This document shows, one piece after another, positions 40,829-52,852 of a stretch of 64,000 nucleotides of DNA. This DNA is from Ignelater luminosus. Taxonomy: Eukaryota > Arthropoda > Insecta > Coleoptera > Elateridae. Position 1 is the stretch's first letter. Every line of letters begins with the position of its first letter. Below the pieces are notes generated by a model. That model worked only from the letters and a program-made list of their open reading frames with translations. It was not told the DNA's origin and searched no databases. Location of the stretch: positions 219,456 through 283,455 of the forward strand of contig VTPC01090028.1 of assembly GCA_011009095.1 (NCBI GenBank), in the 5' to 3' direction. The translations under genes and the position numbers were made by a program.

Positions 40829-42089
40829 CGAGGGCGGTTCAATAAGTACCCGTGTTAGAAATGAATACACAATTTTTTTCAAAATTTTTTTTTTATTTTT
40901 CAACATAGTCTCCTTTTAGAAATATACATTTCTCCCAACGTTCCTGCCATTTTTCTAACCCCTCCAAAAAATAGGATTTGTCGAACTCTCCAAAATACGC
41001 CTCTATCTCGGCGATGACTTCCTCGTTTGAGCTAAATTTTTTTCCCGTGAGCCATTTCTTCATGTTAGGAAACAAGCAAAAGTCGCAGGGAGCCAGATAG
41101 GGTGAATACGGGGGGTGCGGCAGCAATTCATAACGCAATTCATGCAGTTTGGCGGCGATAACTCCGGATGAATGTGCTGGTGCGTTATCGTGGTGAAACA
41201 GCACCTTCTTTTTCGCCAAATGCGGCCGTGTCTCCTTCAATTTTTTGTCGAAGCTGTCTAATAACTCACTGTAGTATCGTCCAGTGATTGTTCTTTCTTT
41301 TTCTAAAAAATCCATGAAGATGACGCCGTTCGCATCCCAAACAACTGTCGCCATGACCTTTCCGGCCGATGGAACCATCTTCGGCTTCTTTGGAGCAGAT
41401 TCACCGGGAGAAATCCATTGTTTTGATTGTTGCTTAGTTTCTGCTGTGCAATGATGAATCCAGGTTTCATCAACGGTGACAACTCGACGCAAAAACTCCT
41501 TCGGATTTCGCTTAAATTGCTCGAAACACTGCTTCGAAGTTAACAGCCGCATCCGCTTGTTGTCCACCGTTAGCAATCGCGGCACCCATCGTGCCGACAA
41601 TTTCTTCATCGCCAACTTATCATGTAAAATATTAATTGCCGTTCCGGTCGACACACCTACGGCCTCTGCTACTTCACGCACTTTAGTTCGTCGATGAGCG
41701 AGAATCATGTCGTGGACTTTTTGGTCCTGGTCGCTCCTCATCAAAAACGGATGTTCGCCCACGTTTAAATTCGTTGAACCAATATCTAACTGTGGTCATA
41801 GATAGCGAAGTGTCCCCATAAACAGCATCCAACTTTGCTTTTATCTTCTCGCATTTTTTCCCATCCAAAAACAGAACGCGAATTACCGAACGATACTGTT
41901 CTTTTTCCATCTTAGCTAAAATCACGAAACACGTCTTACTCAAATGGCTGTCAAATCCAAACTAACCTATGAATCAGTCTGCAATTTGTTATACCGTCGG
42001 TTGATAGATGGCAGCACACGATGATAACACCAACTTCCCTCAGGAACGCCTTTTGTCGTCAAACACGGGTACTTACTGAACCGCCCTCG
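40829..42089 (-). mobile_element. mariner element, copy 1 (1261 bp, near complete)
   Basis: Two 28-bp terminal inverted repeats (40829-40856 and 42062-42089; CGAGGGCGGTTCA at the tips) match with one mismatch and are flanked by TA on both sides (40827-40828, 42090-42091), the normal Tc1/mariner target duplication. The transposase is antisense and fills most of the element. Length and layout are those of a full mariner. Intact ends and near-identical repeats suggest a fairly recent insertion. Confidence 0.95.
40893..41943 (-). pseudogene. mariner transposase, one frameshift
   Basis: Cut-and-paste DDE transposase. The N-terminal part (41943 to about 41720) carries the first helix-turn-helix and VRYWFNEFKRGRTSVFDEE. 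The rest (to 40893, about 290 codons) carries the second helix-turn-helix (VREVAEAVGVSTGTAINILH), a WVPRLLT linker motif, VDETW with the first catalytic Asp, HDNAPAH with the second and YSPYLAPCDF with the third. Spacing of the last two is D34D, the classic mariner signature. The two parts are in different frames, with the overlap at 41683-41762. Compared with family proteins, a short piece between DEERPGP and KVHDMIL is missing, so a small deletion is likely. Catalytic residues are intact. Asp-to-Tyr and Ser-to-Cys changes occur in the usually SPDLAPSD segment. As read it would not give a full protein. Confidence 0.9.
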
Positions 42090-42091
42090 TA

Positions 42092-44880
42092 GTTTAGAAA
42101 TTTCCAGTTGGACACATAGAGATATTATCTTCAGTAGGAAGAAACCTTAAATACAAGCTATATAGATAGCATAATTGTTTCCAAACGCCTTGTTTTAAAA
42201 ACTAAAAATATAAATTCAATTAGCATAAGCTATTTAGATACAAGCCACGTTATAAAATTATTTACATAATAGTTAGTATAAATAGGAATTTATTAACCTG
42301 ATTTTGCTGCATTTTCATTAATAAATTAACTGGAGAATTACTTCAATAGATAAAATCATCTTCATTGTATTTCCAAATTATATATCTTGTTTAATGTTTA
42401 TAAATAAAGTAGCTTTTTGAAAATATTTATTTAAACCAGTAAACACGATTTTAGCCGACAGGAAATACAAATATAAGCACAGACGACATCGACATTTAAT
42501 GTTACATATGGTTTATATAAGTTAGACAAGACTCGTCTAAAACAACATACGTGTAATCCTAATTTTGTATACATATAAGCAATTAGGTATATAAAATATT
42601 TAACTGAACATTTAACTCGCTTCAAAATTTACCCTGTAGTTGTCAGTTAATGTTAAAGTGCTTTCAAATATTTACGTTTGTTTTGGAAACATTAAGTAAA
42701 CTCAGATATAATACATGATTTGAGTATCTTACATTTTTACTTTAATTACAAAATCAATTTTTTAGTTGGAGTATTACACATTTTCCAACAGTAAAATTAT
42801 GAACCTGATTAATAAACATTGCCTGTTAGTGCGAAACTTTTAAAATGTTTTAAAGTTGGTCCCTGCAGTCCTGAAAACTTTAATAGCTTAACAGATTAAA
42901 CGCGTTTTTTGCTGTGTAAAAAAATTTCTTCGAAAAAATATAAGTAACCATACTTCTGACTTTTCATTTAAACGCAAGCGACCAAAATATTTCTGTGCGA
43001 AAAATTTCATTTAGGATGATAAAGGTAGAAAAATCAAATTCAAACGCACACAGTAGGATTCTCAAGATAAACCTGACAGTTTTCACATTCCTGAAATAAA
43101 TCCTGTTCTTCCCTAAATATTTAATTCCGGTGAGGTTTATTTCAGTTGTTTTAAGGAAAGAAAAAGTCATTTAGTGGAAATTTTAAAGCTGCGTGTCTCG
43201 CGTGTTTCCGGTCTTTTAACCGAATGAACTGGGTCACCAGCAAGAGGCACTACTTGGAAAATTTCAATGCCATTCCTATATAGGTACCTTGTAAAATATT
43301 TACGGAGTTAGAAGCATTCCCTCGTTTTCCTATTCGAACCGTACATATCTCTTGGGACAGTGGATGAGCGATGGTGTCATTCCTACCATGTATTCTCTGC
43401 GTCCTAATTCAATCTTCGGCATTACACTATCCACTTGAAAGATGGTTTTTATTTTTGATTCTGAAAGACATTTTTGACACTGGAAAAATATGCTTGCGTT
43501 ATCTTTGTCAATCATAAGAACTTTCTTTTTCAAATAAATTTATATTTATCTAGATGATAGGAATAAACAAGTATTGGTAAATGGATGTCTTATATTTTTG
43601 TTTTTGCTGTTTGTGTGGAAGAGAAAATGTACTTTTTATAGTGTAAATGCAGCCAACTTTTCAGCATTAAAGTTTTAAAATCCAAATGTGACACATAAAT
43701 AATCTTTTTAGAGTGCTGTAATGGAATTCACCAATGCATAACTATATACGTACCCACAGACATAAAAAAAATGTGAGCTGAAAGAAAAAACAATCTCACT
43801 TTTTTTACTGTAAAAGAAAACCTCGCATTTTATCTTTACAGAAAGTGTTCTTTACCAAAAGTTAACTAAATCGTATACAATCAAAATAGATAATAAGAAT
43901 TAGACTTAGATAGCAGTAATTTAATTTCATTCAAATAATTAGACTGAAATTAATTTGTCTTGCATTCTTAATTTAGATTTTATTGCCTTATTGATCACAT
44001 TAGACTATGCTCAATTTTTTGTTTGTTAATTCTTCTAACTAATTGCATTATACAAGTTCAGTGAATAGGATATGACGTAACAGCAACTAGAATTTAATCC
44101 AAAAGTGGGAAGATTATCCCCAGAACCAAACTGGCAATTGATTAACAAAACCTAATTTTCGAGCAAAAACTTAATCAAATAATTTTGTCCTGAAGTTCGA
44201 ACTATAAAATATGAAAAGCCACAAGCCAGTTCAACCATAGGGGTTAAGTTTGGCCACCCGTGATCTAACTCGCAGACAACTGGTAGCATAATAATCTTAA
44301 ATTAAGTTTTGTGTTTTAAGATAGTAAAAGATTTAGTAATCTGCTTTTTCTTATTCATAGTGAGGCATAAATCATAATTATATTTATGCGATTTTAGATA
44401 AACATTTGTTTATCCCTAGACCCTTGGGTCTTCTATTTTTTAGTCTTTATATGACATTTTGACTTTCAAGATTGTTTTGTCTGGTTTAGAGATCACACTG
44501 GAAAGAGCCAAGTCAACATAAGGTTCTAGAATGCTGGTTTCATCGATTGTATTGCGTAGCACCATCGAGGAGATAAGATACTGTCACAATTAAAAATCCT
44601 TCTAGAGAAAGAAACAAGAGAGAAAGGAAGCGATCAAAATATACAGAGAAGTTGTTGCTATTATAAATAGTTTTTACTGTTATTAGTTAACTTTTTACTG
44701 TCTTTCTTCTGCATTTATGTCTAAACTATCTGTCTCTTTTTCTGCAGCGCTCAAAATGTCTTGCACAAATCGCATCTGAAACATAAACAGAATATTGTGA
44801 TTTTTGGTTGTCGTGGTTTTTCCCATTTTTTTCATAGGGCTATGCAATAGATACCCACTCTTTTACAAAGAAAACTTCCA
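42092..44880. other. AT-rich stretch, nothing recognised
   Basis: No supported gene. Minus frames at 43170-42964 and 43533-43330 lack motifs or splice context. Confidence 0.45.
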
Positions 44881-45700
44881 GGAATGCGGAGTCAGTAAGT
44901 TTCGGGCCAACAAAATTCCTTACCACAACATCCATCGACATCGTATGGCCGTTCTGTTAAGGTGGGGTCTTGAGAAGATTTGATTGGATTGTCGTAGAAG
45001 GTTTGCCCCCAAGCAAAAAGGCGGACTGGAAGCTTGCATTCGAGAAGGGAGCGCAGTTCCGACCACATCGCTACTACATTGTTTGTTTCTCAACCCCAAC
45101 CAGAACGGTATACAAACCCGAGGTTGATGATGGAACCTCTCTGGTCTGAAGGTCGTGACGTTCCACCGTGTCCTTAGTCGCATCCCTGTGACCGGGGTTC
45201 CTCAGGATCGACTAACACTGTTGCCAGACAATTCCTCTATCTTGATTTGCTAGAGTACTTTTCAACCAATTACACGTATTTCCACCCGCCCTAGACGCCA
45301 GCGAGACCAATAACTAAGAACCATTCACTGGCAAGCCTTACTACTACAAGCTTCTCACTAACGGCTTCTATATGGTTTCCTTTGATGTTCTCGTAAGACA
45401 TCTTAGTTATATATCTTCAGGGGAGCATCCACAGTCACAAGGTCGATGTTTGTAGTCTCTAGACTACAATCACCACATCGCTACTAACAAATGCATAATT
45501 TCTGATAGAAAGGCCTCCAAAATTTGTACACACTTTCCAACACGTTCAGAAAGGGAAAAAAAGTTTTCTAAAACCAGCATGCAATTGACGATGGTCAGCC
45601 TCCAACAACATTAACATCACCAAAACCACCGAGTAGCGTTATCATCGCTCCCACCGCGACACGAACAATACTAGGAGACTCCATCTATTTACTATTACAC
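44880..45700. other. GC-richer islet, unidentified
   Basis: About 800 bases clearly richer in GC than their flanks. A minus frame at 45183-44920 (87 codons, rich in Arg and Pro) is open but resembles nothing I know, and the plus strand is interrupted by stops. It is probably a fragment of a repeat or foreign sequence, but no termini are visible. Confidence 0.3.
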
Positions 45701-47500
45701 CGTACTGTAGCATTCAACAATTCTTTAGGTTGAAGAGGTAAAAAACGTATTTAAAAATGTCCTAATCCTATTTCAATTTTTTTATTTTATCAATATCTCT
45801 GAAAGAATTTGTGAGGTTTACTCAACTTTCATTTTCCTCCTATAGAGATAGAAATCTGGGACAGGAACAATCGGAAAACCTTTCTTAAAGCAAAACCATG
45901 TCAAAAATAAATCGCTTTGCGTTCTAAAGTAACTCAACATTACCGTTATTAACTTGATAACAATGAAGAGTATTCAGATGTATCTTCCCATATTTATGTT
46001 TGTTGTAGTTTTGAAAACGTTAAAAAGTCAAGCTCATTGAAGATTCTAGCATACAAAGATTTAGGACGCATCTTGAGAAAGAAATTGAGATTTAATTTCT
46101 TTTAATGAAATTTACTTGCCCTACCTAACATTTTTCAAATATTGTAAAACTATAGACAGGAAATTTTAAATGAAACGCTGATACTTTTTGTCTTAGAAAT
46201 GATGCACTTTGAAATGTCTGATCATTTTGATTCAGATATCTGCTACATCGATATTTCTGAAAGTTGCACAATTGTATATCATCTCATAGTCGATCACTGA
46301 TTATGGTATAATAAAACAGACATTCTATATGCAAGTGGGAAAATATTAGAATTAGTTTATTTCAGTTGATATAAACCGTCGTAACAAAAGTATTTACCAT
46401 TAAAGTGATGCAATTCCAATTTTCAGAAAGTAAAACATTTTAATTTTAGAAATTTGCTTCTGATAGAGATATAAAGAATACAAATTCAAATGATATTGCA
46501 CGCCGCCAAGATAATAAAACAGAATTTATAATTTTTAAACACTTAACGCAATTAGAGAAATCGATTTTGATGCTTCTCGATGTAGTTTATGTACTCAAGC
46601 TAGTAACTCTTCAAAAAAAAACCACTGAATATTCTATAAGCAATTTTTGTTTAACCAGGAATGGTTATGAAAAGATCTGGTAGGTTTGCTTGACGACAAT
46701 CTTTTTGTGGCGTTGCTCGCGGCACTGAACGCGGCACTAGAATCGCGAAATTAATTCTAAGGTATATTACTTAGATAATTGGTAGTTTTATATAATATTG
46801 CAACACGGCGGTTTCTTGATGAGGTGAGCCATTAAAGGACATCGTAACATTGAAACATTACAAATTTTCTTAATGCATCCATCACCAAGAACGAATTTTT
46901 TTGTTAGTTCTCTTTATTGAAATGCATCTGTCATATTTACAAAAGGTTTCTGAGCAACCAGACGATATGCTGCAGGAGAATAGATACTGTCTCTTAGTTT
47001 TGTACTTTGTACAACCCTAGCTGTCTTGGTTGTATTTGTTCTTTCCAATACTGGTCTGCTATAGCTATAGTCTTATGTACGATACCTTTACACAGTATTA
47101 TTTGCATTTTATTCTGTCTAAAGTTCTTAATTTTGTTAGTATTTTATTTCCGACCTTTCTTGATAAGATAAGAAATTGAACTTTTTTCAAAATCAGCACT
47201 AGTCCAAAAACAAGGTTTTTTCAGAAATCACAAAAATAATTGTATATCTCTGTAAACTAGTTTTTATGGAATTAGTGCTTTTTAGTTCTGTACAATTTTT
47301 GATATTGGCTTATTCCTGGAAATATCACTAAATTTGATTCACTACAGAAGTCAGAAAGTTTTAAAAAATGTTGGACATCTGTTGTTTGGTGAAAAACTGA
47401 AATGTTCTAAAGAGCCAATGATATAAGGAGTGGTTAACACTTTATTTTTTACTTTTACAAAGGATTCTAAAAACATCACAAAAAACAGGACATACAAAAC
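45701..47500. other. AT-rich stretch, nothing recognised
   Basis: No coding or repeat signal that I can support. Confidence 0.45.
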
Positions 47501-47519
47501 CATCAAAACTCTTCACAGC

Positions 47520-48000
47520 CACTACTGTTGTCTTCATCAACCTCGATCGTAGTTTCTGCGATCACAGTGGTCGTTCTCAGAAAATATTTCTTCATAAAAA
47601 TGCTCGTGTTCTGGTTTTTCTAGATAAGTAATAAGAGTAATTAGGTTGTTTATTTTTAATGGGAAGATTTCCACTGACACTTTGTTAGAACTTTTCAAAA
47701 ACATCTTAGTAGGTAGTTTAACTTTATTCCGGATGATGCTGCTTCTTCAATAACAGTTGTAGGAATCTCTTACGCTAATAGTAGGTACACCTGCCTCAAT
47801 TTGTAGTTGCTTAATACTTTTTATTTGGAGGAGATGGCTTTCCTCTTGCCTTAAGTATCAGCTTATCCCATTCTTCACTTCTACTCTTTCCATATGCCTT
47901 TTCTTTTTCTTCTATTAAACTAAAATCTTGACTATTAAAATAGGAATGCCCCCTTACCGGAAAGATGCAGTTCTAGTTTTTATCCTACACTTGTTTCCCT
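47520..48000 (-). pseudogene. relic of the uncharacterised transposon-derived family, copy 2
   Basis: On the minus strand, from about 47950, an open stretch reads GHSYFNSQDFSLIEEKEKAY and then SRSEEWDKLILKARGKPS. This matches the GHSYLPNDRDFxLIEK ... EEWxxLIxxAR segment of the same family as the relic at 25680-26670. After a break, a second open stretch (about 47740-47555) reads KVSVEIFPLKINNLITLITY and LEKPEHEHFYEEIF, corresponding to its C-terminal region. The two relics together cover most of the family protein. Stops between the stretches mark decay. It lies directly beside the Mutator-like pseudogene on the same strand. Confidence 0.5.
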
Positions 48001-48239
48001 ACTGAAAACTGCAAACCGCAGATCTCTAGGCAGCTGAAAGTGCTTCCAGTCTTTCAAAGAAGCAAGACCTGTCCGGTTAGCCGCCTGGCTCTAGCCCGCC
48101 CCTGTCCCCATCCAAAAATCATAAATTTCAATTCATAAACATGTCTGATTTCAACAAAAACACAAATAAGTGTAACAAAGTAATGTATTTTTACATTTTA
48201 GTATTACACAATAATAAAAAACACTCTTGCTAAAATAAT

Positions 48240-49961
48240 CCTGCTCTATAGGACGGATTTGCTTTTTCAGCCTCTGCAATGATTCTTCGAGTTACTTTTT
48301 TTAGTTGTTTTAAACCAACATGCCGGGTTCAATACCGAGCTCTTAGAAAATGTGGCATCAGGCAATATTTACGGATTCCAACTACGCAAATATATTTTTA
48401 GGAATTCTTGACCATATTAAGTTATTGAAACTCTCGTTCACGTTTTGGATCTTTCCATAGAGACACTTGTCCAACAACGAGGACTTTGTCAAGTTTCTAA
48501 AAATTGGTTTCATTTCTTCTGTAACAGCACGTGGGAGATAAAAATGTTCTGAGTGTTTGTACTGTTTGCTTTCCTCCGAACATTGTTTGTACCTACACCA
48601 GTCCAGGTGGAATAGCTTATGGGGCGGCGAGTCATTATTTGAATCTACATGCAAGAAGGTTGACCACACAGCTCTTTTCATATTATCCAAATTGCCAACA
48701 TTTTTTCCAATAGCAAGGCCATCAAAAGTTTCGATTTTATCAATCGGTACATCGGTCAGGCAACTTTTTCGCCGATTGGCTTGCTGTCTTTGAATTTTCT
48801 TGGTGCCGTGGATTTTATTTTTCGCAGGCGCGAACCCATTCTTTTTTGTATGTGTTCTACACACTTTAACTTTTCAACATTAACGGTGCTTTTTATTTAA
48901 AAATTCCTTAAAATCTCCATCACCTAGTTACTGAGTATACCTCACTTTGTAAGTAGGCAGTGAGCGAAAAAAATTCTCTCTGCTCCAGTGACTTCCATTC
49001 TTCCACTAGCACCTGAGTAATTTGCCAAGCAGCCATTGATGTAAGAGTTTTTATTTAAACACCTGCAGTGTCTACTATGTCAACTATCTTTCCTGAATTT
49101 AAACTCGCAGCTGACACAATCCAATTCATAGATGTATGCCCACCTTTTTGCCAGCTACCATTGATAGATATTGACAGATCTCTTTTTCCACTCGAGAGAC
49201 ATGCCTCCTCCACAGTAGCAGCCATAGAATTTTCGTAATCTGTTTTGTAGCAGACAGTAGCACATGCAAACAGTTCAATGATATATGTCAATCTGATGCA
49301 GCGCAACGTAGATGTTTAACATCTCATAAAAACCGACGGAGTCACTGGCTTATCTTTTTGATCGGCTGAACTTTGAAGGTTGGTGGTGGTAAGTTCATCA
49401 GCTCACAAGACGTTGCTGCAGCAGTAGGCCCTTTTTCTATTGCTCTCAGGCTGTACAACAGTCTTATATTTATTGTTTAGATAGATTTGTTTGAATCTAA
49501 CAGTATGAAAAAAAAATTAGGCATAACTTCCAAGTGAAACGTAACTGACGGCCTTAAATGATCATCTACGTACCACCCAAATTATGAGTTTTTTTTTGAA
49601 GAACTTCTTACTTCGCTCTTGGAAGAACACTTTGTGCATTGCATTGCTACTGTTGCAGCTAGCTTATTTCTATTACTAGTCATCCTAATTATTTCAGATT
49701 TACTATGTCATAGACATCTTCGCTTTCAAACTCATCATAATCCTTCAAATTCTTACTAATTTTTGATTCGGAAGCAGCAGAACTAAGGGCTACTTCTTCC
49801 CGTTCTTGAGATCCCGTAGGCGTTGTTAGCAAACCAAGTATTGTTTTAGGATCATACTTTTTGCCACTGAACACTCCCTTCTTTTCTTTGAAAACCCTTT
49901 TTGGTTTGGTCATTCTTGGCAATGCAAAACAATAATTTAAAAAGACAGACTTCTGCACCAC
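48240..49961 (-). pseudogene. Mutator-like transposase pseudogene
   Basis: The minus-strand pieces follow the order of the insect Mutator-like transposase family. The N-terminus at 49961-49689 reads KRVFKEKKGVFSGKKYDPKT. A block near 49460 reads LYSLRAIEKGPTAAATSCEL and MNLPPPTF. The central block at 49306-49055 reads RDLSISINGSWQKGGHTSMN and SAASLNSGKIVDI, matching the family's FDGTWxKRGHTSLNG...SxxTGKVLD. The C-terminal domain at 48864-48382 includes KSCLTDVPIDKIETFDGLAI, HLDWCRYKQ and KCLYGKIQNVNESFNNLIWS. A tail near 48300 reads GLKQLKKVTRRIIAEAEKA. Frameshifts and stops separate the blocks, so it is dead. It is distinct from the FLYWCH/MULE relic at 11-13 kb. Confidence 0.72.
48382..48864 (-). 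pseudogene. Mutator-like transposase C-terminal fragment
   Basis: This is the longest intact block (160 codons) of the Mutator-like pseudogene. It carries the conserved TDVPIDKIETFDGLAIGKNV segment, the FHLDWCRYKQ segment (equivalent to CPxxxxSWCKY), LPRAVTEEMKPIFRNL and CLYGKIQNVNESFNNLIWSR. The last motif is the most diagnostic. The cysteine pattern is preserved. It ends within the element; see the parent feature. Confidence 0.72.
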
Positions 49962-51580
49962 AACAAAACATGTTCACAAACACAACGAACCACAACAGAA
50001 ACACGAAACAATACAAGAGCCTGGAAGGAAAAGTAGTTTAAGTACTGCCTTCTGCCTTGGGCACTGTTCACTGTGAAAAAACTTCATAAGTAAAACTAAA
50101 AACTGGAAAGCCACTGGAAAAACTAAACTTTTTAGTTTCTTGCCTCTACTTTGAAGTTTACCTTCTCTATACAAAAGATCCTGTTATTTTATAACCACAA
50201 ACGATATGGACGTCATTTCATTTTAATTTATAGGGGGCAACACTGACTGTCAATTGAGCTCAGGGAACTGCCATATTCCCGCTAGTTTTTAAAACTTTAA
50301 ATCAAGAATCTGGTGAAACACGACTTAAAAGTGGAAATTAGCGATAGAAGATCCGCAGAAGTTATTTTTCAACAGATTTAAAAACTGTTAGCTCAAAACG
50401 GGTAACAAATCATAAATAAATAGTGTTCCAAATTTGGTTGAGCTGCGATAAACGGTTTCTAAGAAAATGGGATATTTGTCACCCATAGGAACTGATGTTA
50501 ATGACCTGGTGGGTCTTATCCACAAAACATGAACTAAAAAATATTAAAAGTAGACCATAACATGGTTCTTCTTTTGCCTCGGACACCTATTACTAATGAG
50601 AAACAAGCGTCTGAAAGTAAATTCATGGTTACTTATGTATTGTAAGATCACAGATGACACATCATGACTTTTTTTTAGCTGTACCTTCGTGATAGGTTAA
50701 ATTGTCGCTTTCTTGTTTTTCAAATTATGAATTCCAAACACATAACACTGGGGAGCATAAAATGCTGGATTACTTAAAATATAGAGAAGAGGTTGTTTCT
50801 GCATAAAATCAAATGTAATCTATAACGGGAAAAAGCTGAAAAAAGAAGTCTAATGCCCATTACGAATGTCGGAAGATGTTCGATCCCGTAGCTCGAGTCG
50901 AAGCTAAACTTACCTTAACGAAAAGAAAAAGGAAGCTTACACACACAAGTTCAAAAGATTTTCAAAATTAAGGGCCCCAGAAGCTGAAGGTCATAGGGAA
51001 CCACCGGCCAGCTCACTCAGCTTCTCGTGGGCGGCTCTATAAAGCATTACTCTATATACAGATAACTTATGAAACGTTTGCAATAAACACTTCACGTTTT
51101 AAAGATAATTTTGCAATAAAACCTAACGCTTTAAACTCTTCAATTTAAACACTTAAAATTTTATCAACGGGGATCAATTTAATGTCCCCTCTCGTCTTTA
51201 ATTATCGAAGTAAATCAATTAAATCGTTACTTACAAACTGAAATCCACTGGCCACGCGTATCTGCCAATTGCAGGTAAAGACATAAATTAAATAAAATAT
51301 TAAATCTTAAGAATTTCGCTGGTCCTCCTGATGCACTTGTTTCACAAACAAAGGGGACAGCCGGCATGGCCAACAGACCAAATTCGACTCTCTAGAAGAA
51401 TTCTGAATCATTTTGCACATAACCAATTTGATACAATAAAAGAAGCCGGTTGTACACTGTACCAAGGAAGGAAACACAGACGATACATTGAAAATGGAAA
51501 AATACCAAACGTGATTGTTTTAATTTGATACGGCCTTTTATAAAGACGCACCTCAGAATTCCTTCTAGCTACAGAGCCTA

Positions 51581-52852
51581 CCAGGTGTATACCTATGAAA
51601 TGAGACTTTCAGCTATTAGACCACAGATGTCGCTAGGAGTATTTTTAAACTGTCCCAAATGTCTTAATTTTTTTCGTCTGTCATCTGTCAACAATATTCA
51701 ATTCATTGTTTGTGATGTTTCATACAACAACGCATTTTTTTCGCTCTTAAAAATGTCGAATTTCGTGCCTTCAAACTACGATTTGCGGACATCGTTGATT
51801 TTCTGTTATCAATTGAAGAAAAACGCTTCTCAAGCTCATCAAATGCTTATAGAAGCTTACGGTGGACACGCTCTAAGCAGAGCACAGTGCTTCAGGTGGT
51901 TTGAAAAATTCCGAAGTGGTGATTTTAGCGTGGAGAACGAGGAACGTGGCCGGCCACCGAAAAAGTTTGAGGACACCGAATTGCAAGCATTGTTGAATGA
52001 AGATGATGGTCAAACGCAAGAAATGATGGCAGAGCAGTTGGGAGTGACCCAAAAAACCATTTGCAAACGTTTGAAAGACATGGGCATGATTTTAAAGGTC
52101 GGAAGATGGGTGCCGCATGAACTGACTGAAAGGCAGCAAGAGAACCGAAAAACCACTTGTGAAATGCTGCTCTCCCGGTTCAAAAGGAAGTCTTTTTTGC
52201 ATCGAATCGTTACGGGTGTATTTCTCCAATCCCAAGCGTAAACGATCGTATGGTCCGCCCGGCCACAAGCCAAAATCAACGGCCAAACCAAATCGCTTCG
52301 GCCGCAAGGCAATGCTGTGTGTTTTCTGGGATCAGCATGGTATGATTTGGTACGAGCTATTAAAACCAGGTGAAACAGTTGACGGTGCACGCTACCAACG
52401 ACAATTGGCCGATTTGAACAGCGCTATACACCGAAAACGCCCAAAATATGCCGATCGGCGTCACAAAGTAATTTTTCTTGATGACAATGCACCACCACAT
52501 CGAACAAGAGCGACCCGGGAATTGGTGGAGACGTACGATTGGGAACCGCTGGTGCATGCGGCTTACTCACCAGACTTGGCGCCTTCCGATTATCATTTGT
52601 TTGCATCGATGGGCCACGCACTTTCCGAGCAGCGCTTCAATTCTCACGAAGAAGCCAAAAAATGGCTCGATGATTGGTTTGCGGCCAAAGACGGCCAATT
52701 TTTTTGGCGCGGCATTCACAAATTGCCTGAGAGATGGGTAAAATGTGTCGCTAGCGATGGCTATTATTTTGAAGATTAAATTTGTAACCATTTTTTGTTA
52801 ATAAACGTTTAAAATTGAAAAAAAAGTCTCGTTTCATAGGTATACACCTATG
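51581..52852 (+). mobile_element. mariner element, copy 2, nested in LTR copy A
   Basis: Terminal repeats (about 29 bp; GGTGTATACCTATGAAA at both tips, last bases differing by an indel) lie at 51581-51609 and about 52823-52852, with TA at 51579-51580 and 52853-52854. The fourth LTR copy at 60.71 kb shows the uninterrupted site (CAGAACCTAAATGTAAACAA), and joining the two flanks of this element at one TA restores it. The element is about 1.27 kb, a normal mariner size, and is unrelated in sequence to copy 1. Confidence 0.9.
51753..52779 (+). pseudogene. mariner transposase lacking the first catalytic Asp
   Basis: The natural start is the ATG at 51753 (SNFVPSNYDLRTSLIFCYQL), inside the element. 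The N-terminal helix-turn-helix region contains HALSRAQCFRWFEKFRSGDF, the second contains MMAEQLGVTQKTICKRLKDM, and WVPHELTE is the canonical linker. The frame breaks after HRIVTG near 52220 and resumes in another frame at NPKRKRSYG, continuing to YYFED at 52779. Family proteins have a TGDEKW-type segment at exactly this break. About 14 bases seem to be deleted, removing the first Asp of the triad. The second (DDNAPPH) and third (YSPDLAPSDYHLF) remain with D34D spacing. It is therefore catalytically dead. It belongs to a different mariner subfamily from copy 1. Confidence 0.9.

Noticed and set aside
44230-44290. GGGGTTAAGTTTGGCCACCCG, faintly like a hAT end
   Set aside because: Too diverged, no partner end and no 8-bp duplication.
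52010-52791. Several minus-strand and alternate-frame open stretches within mariner copy 2
   Set aside because: Shadows of the transposase coding strand, which is less AT-rich than its surroundings.
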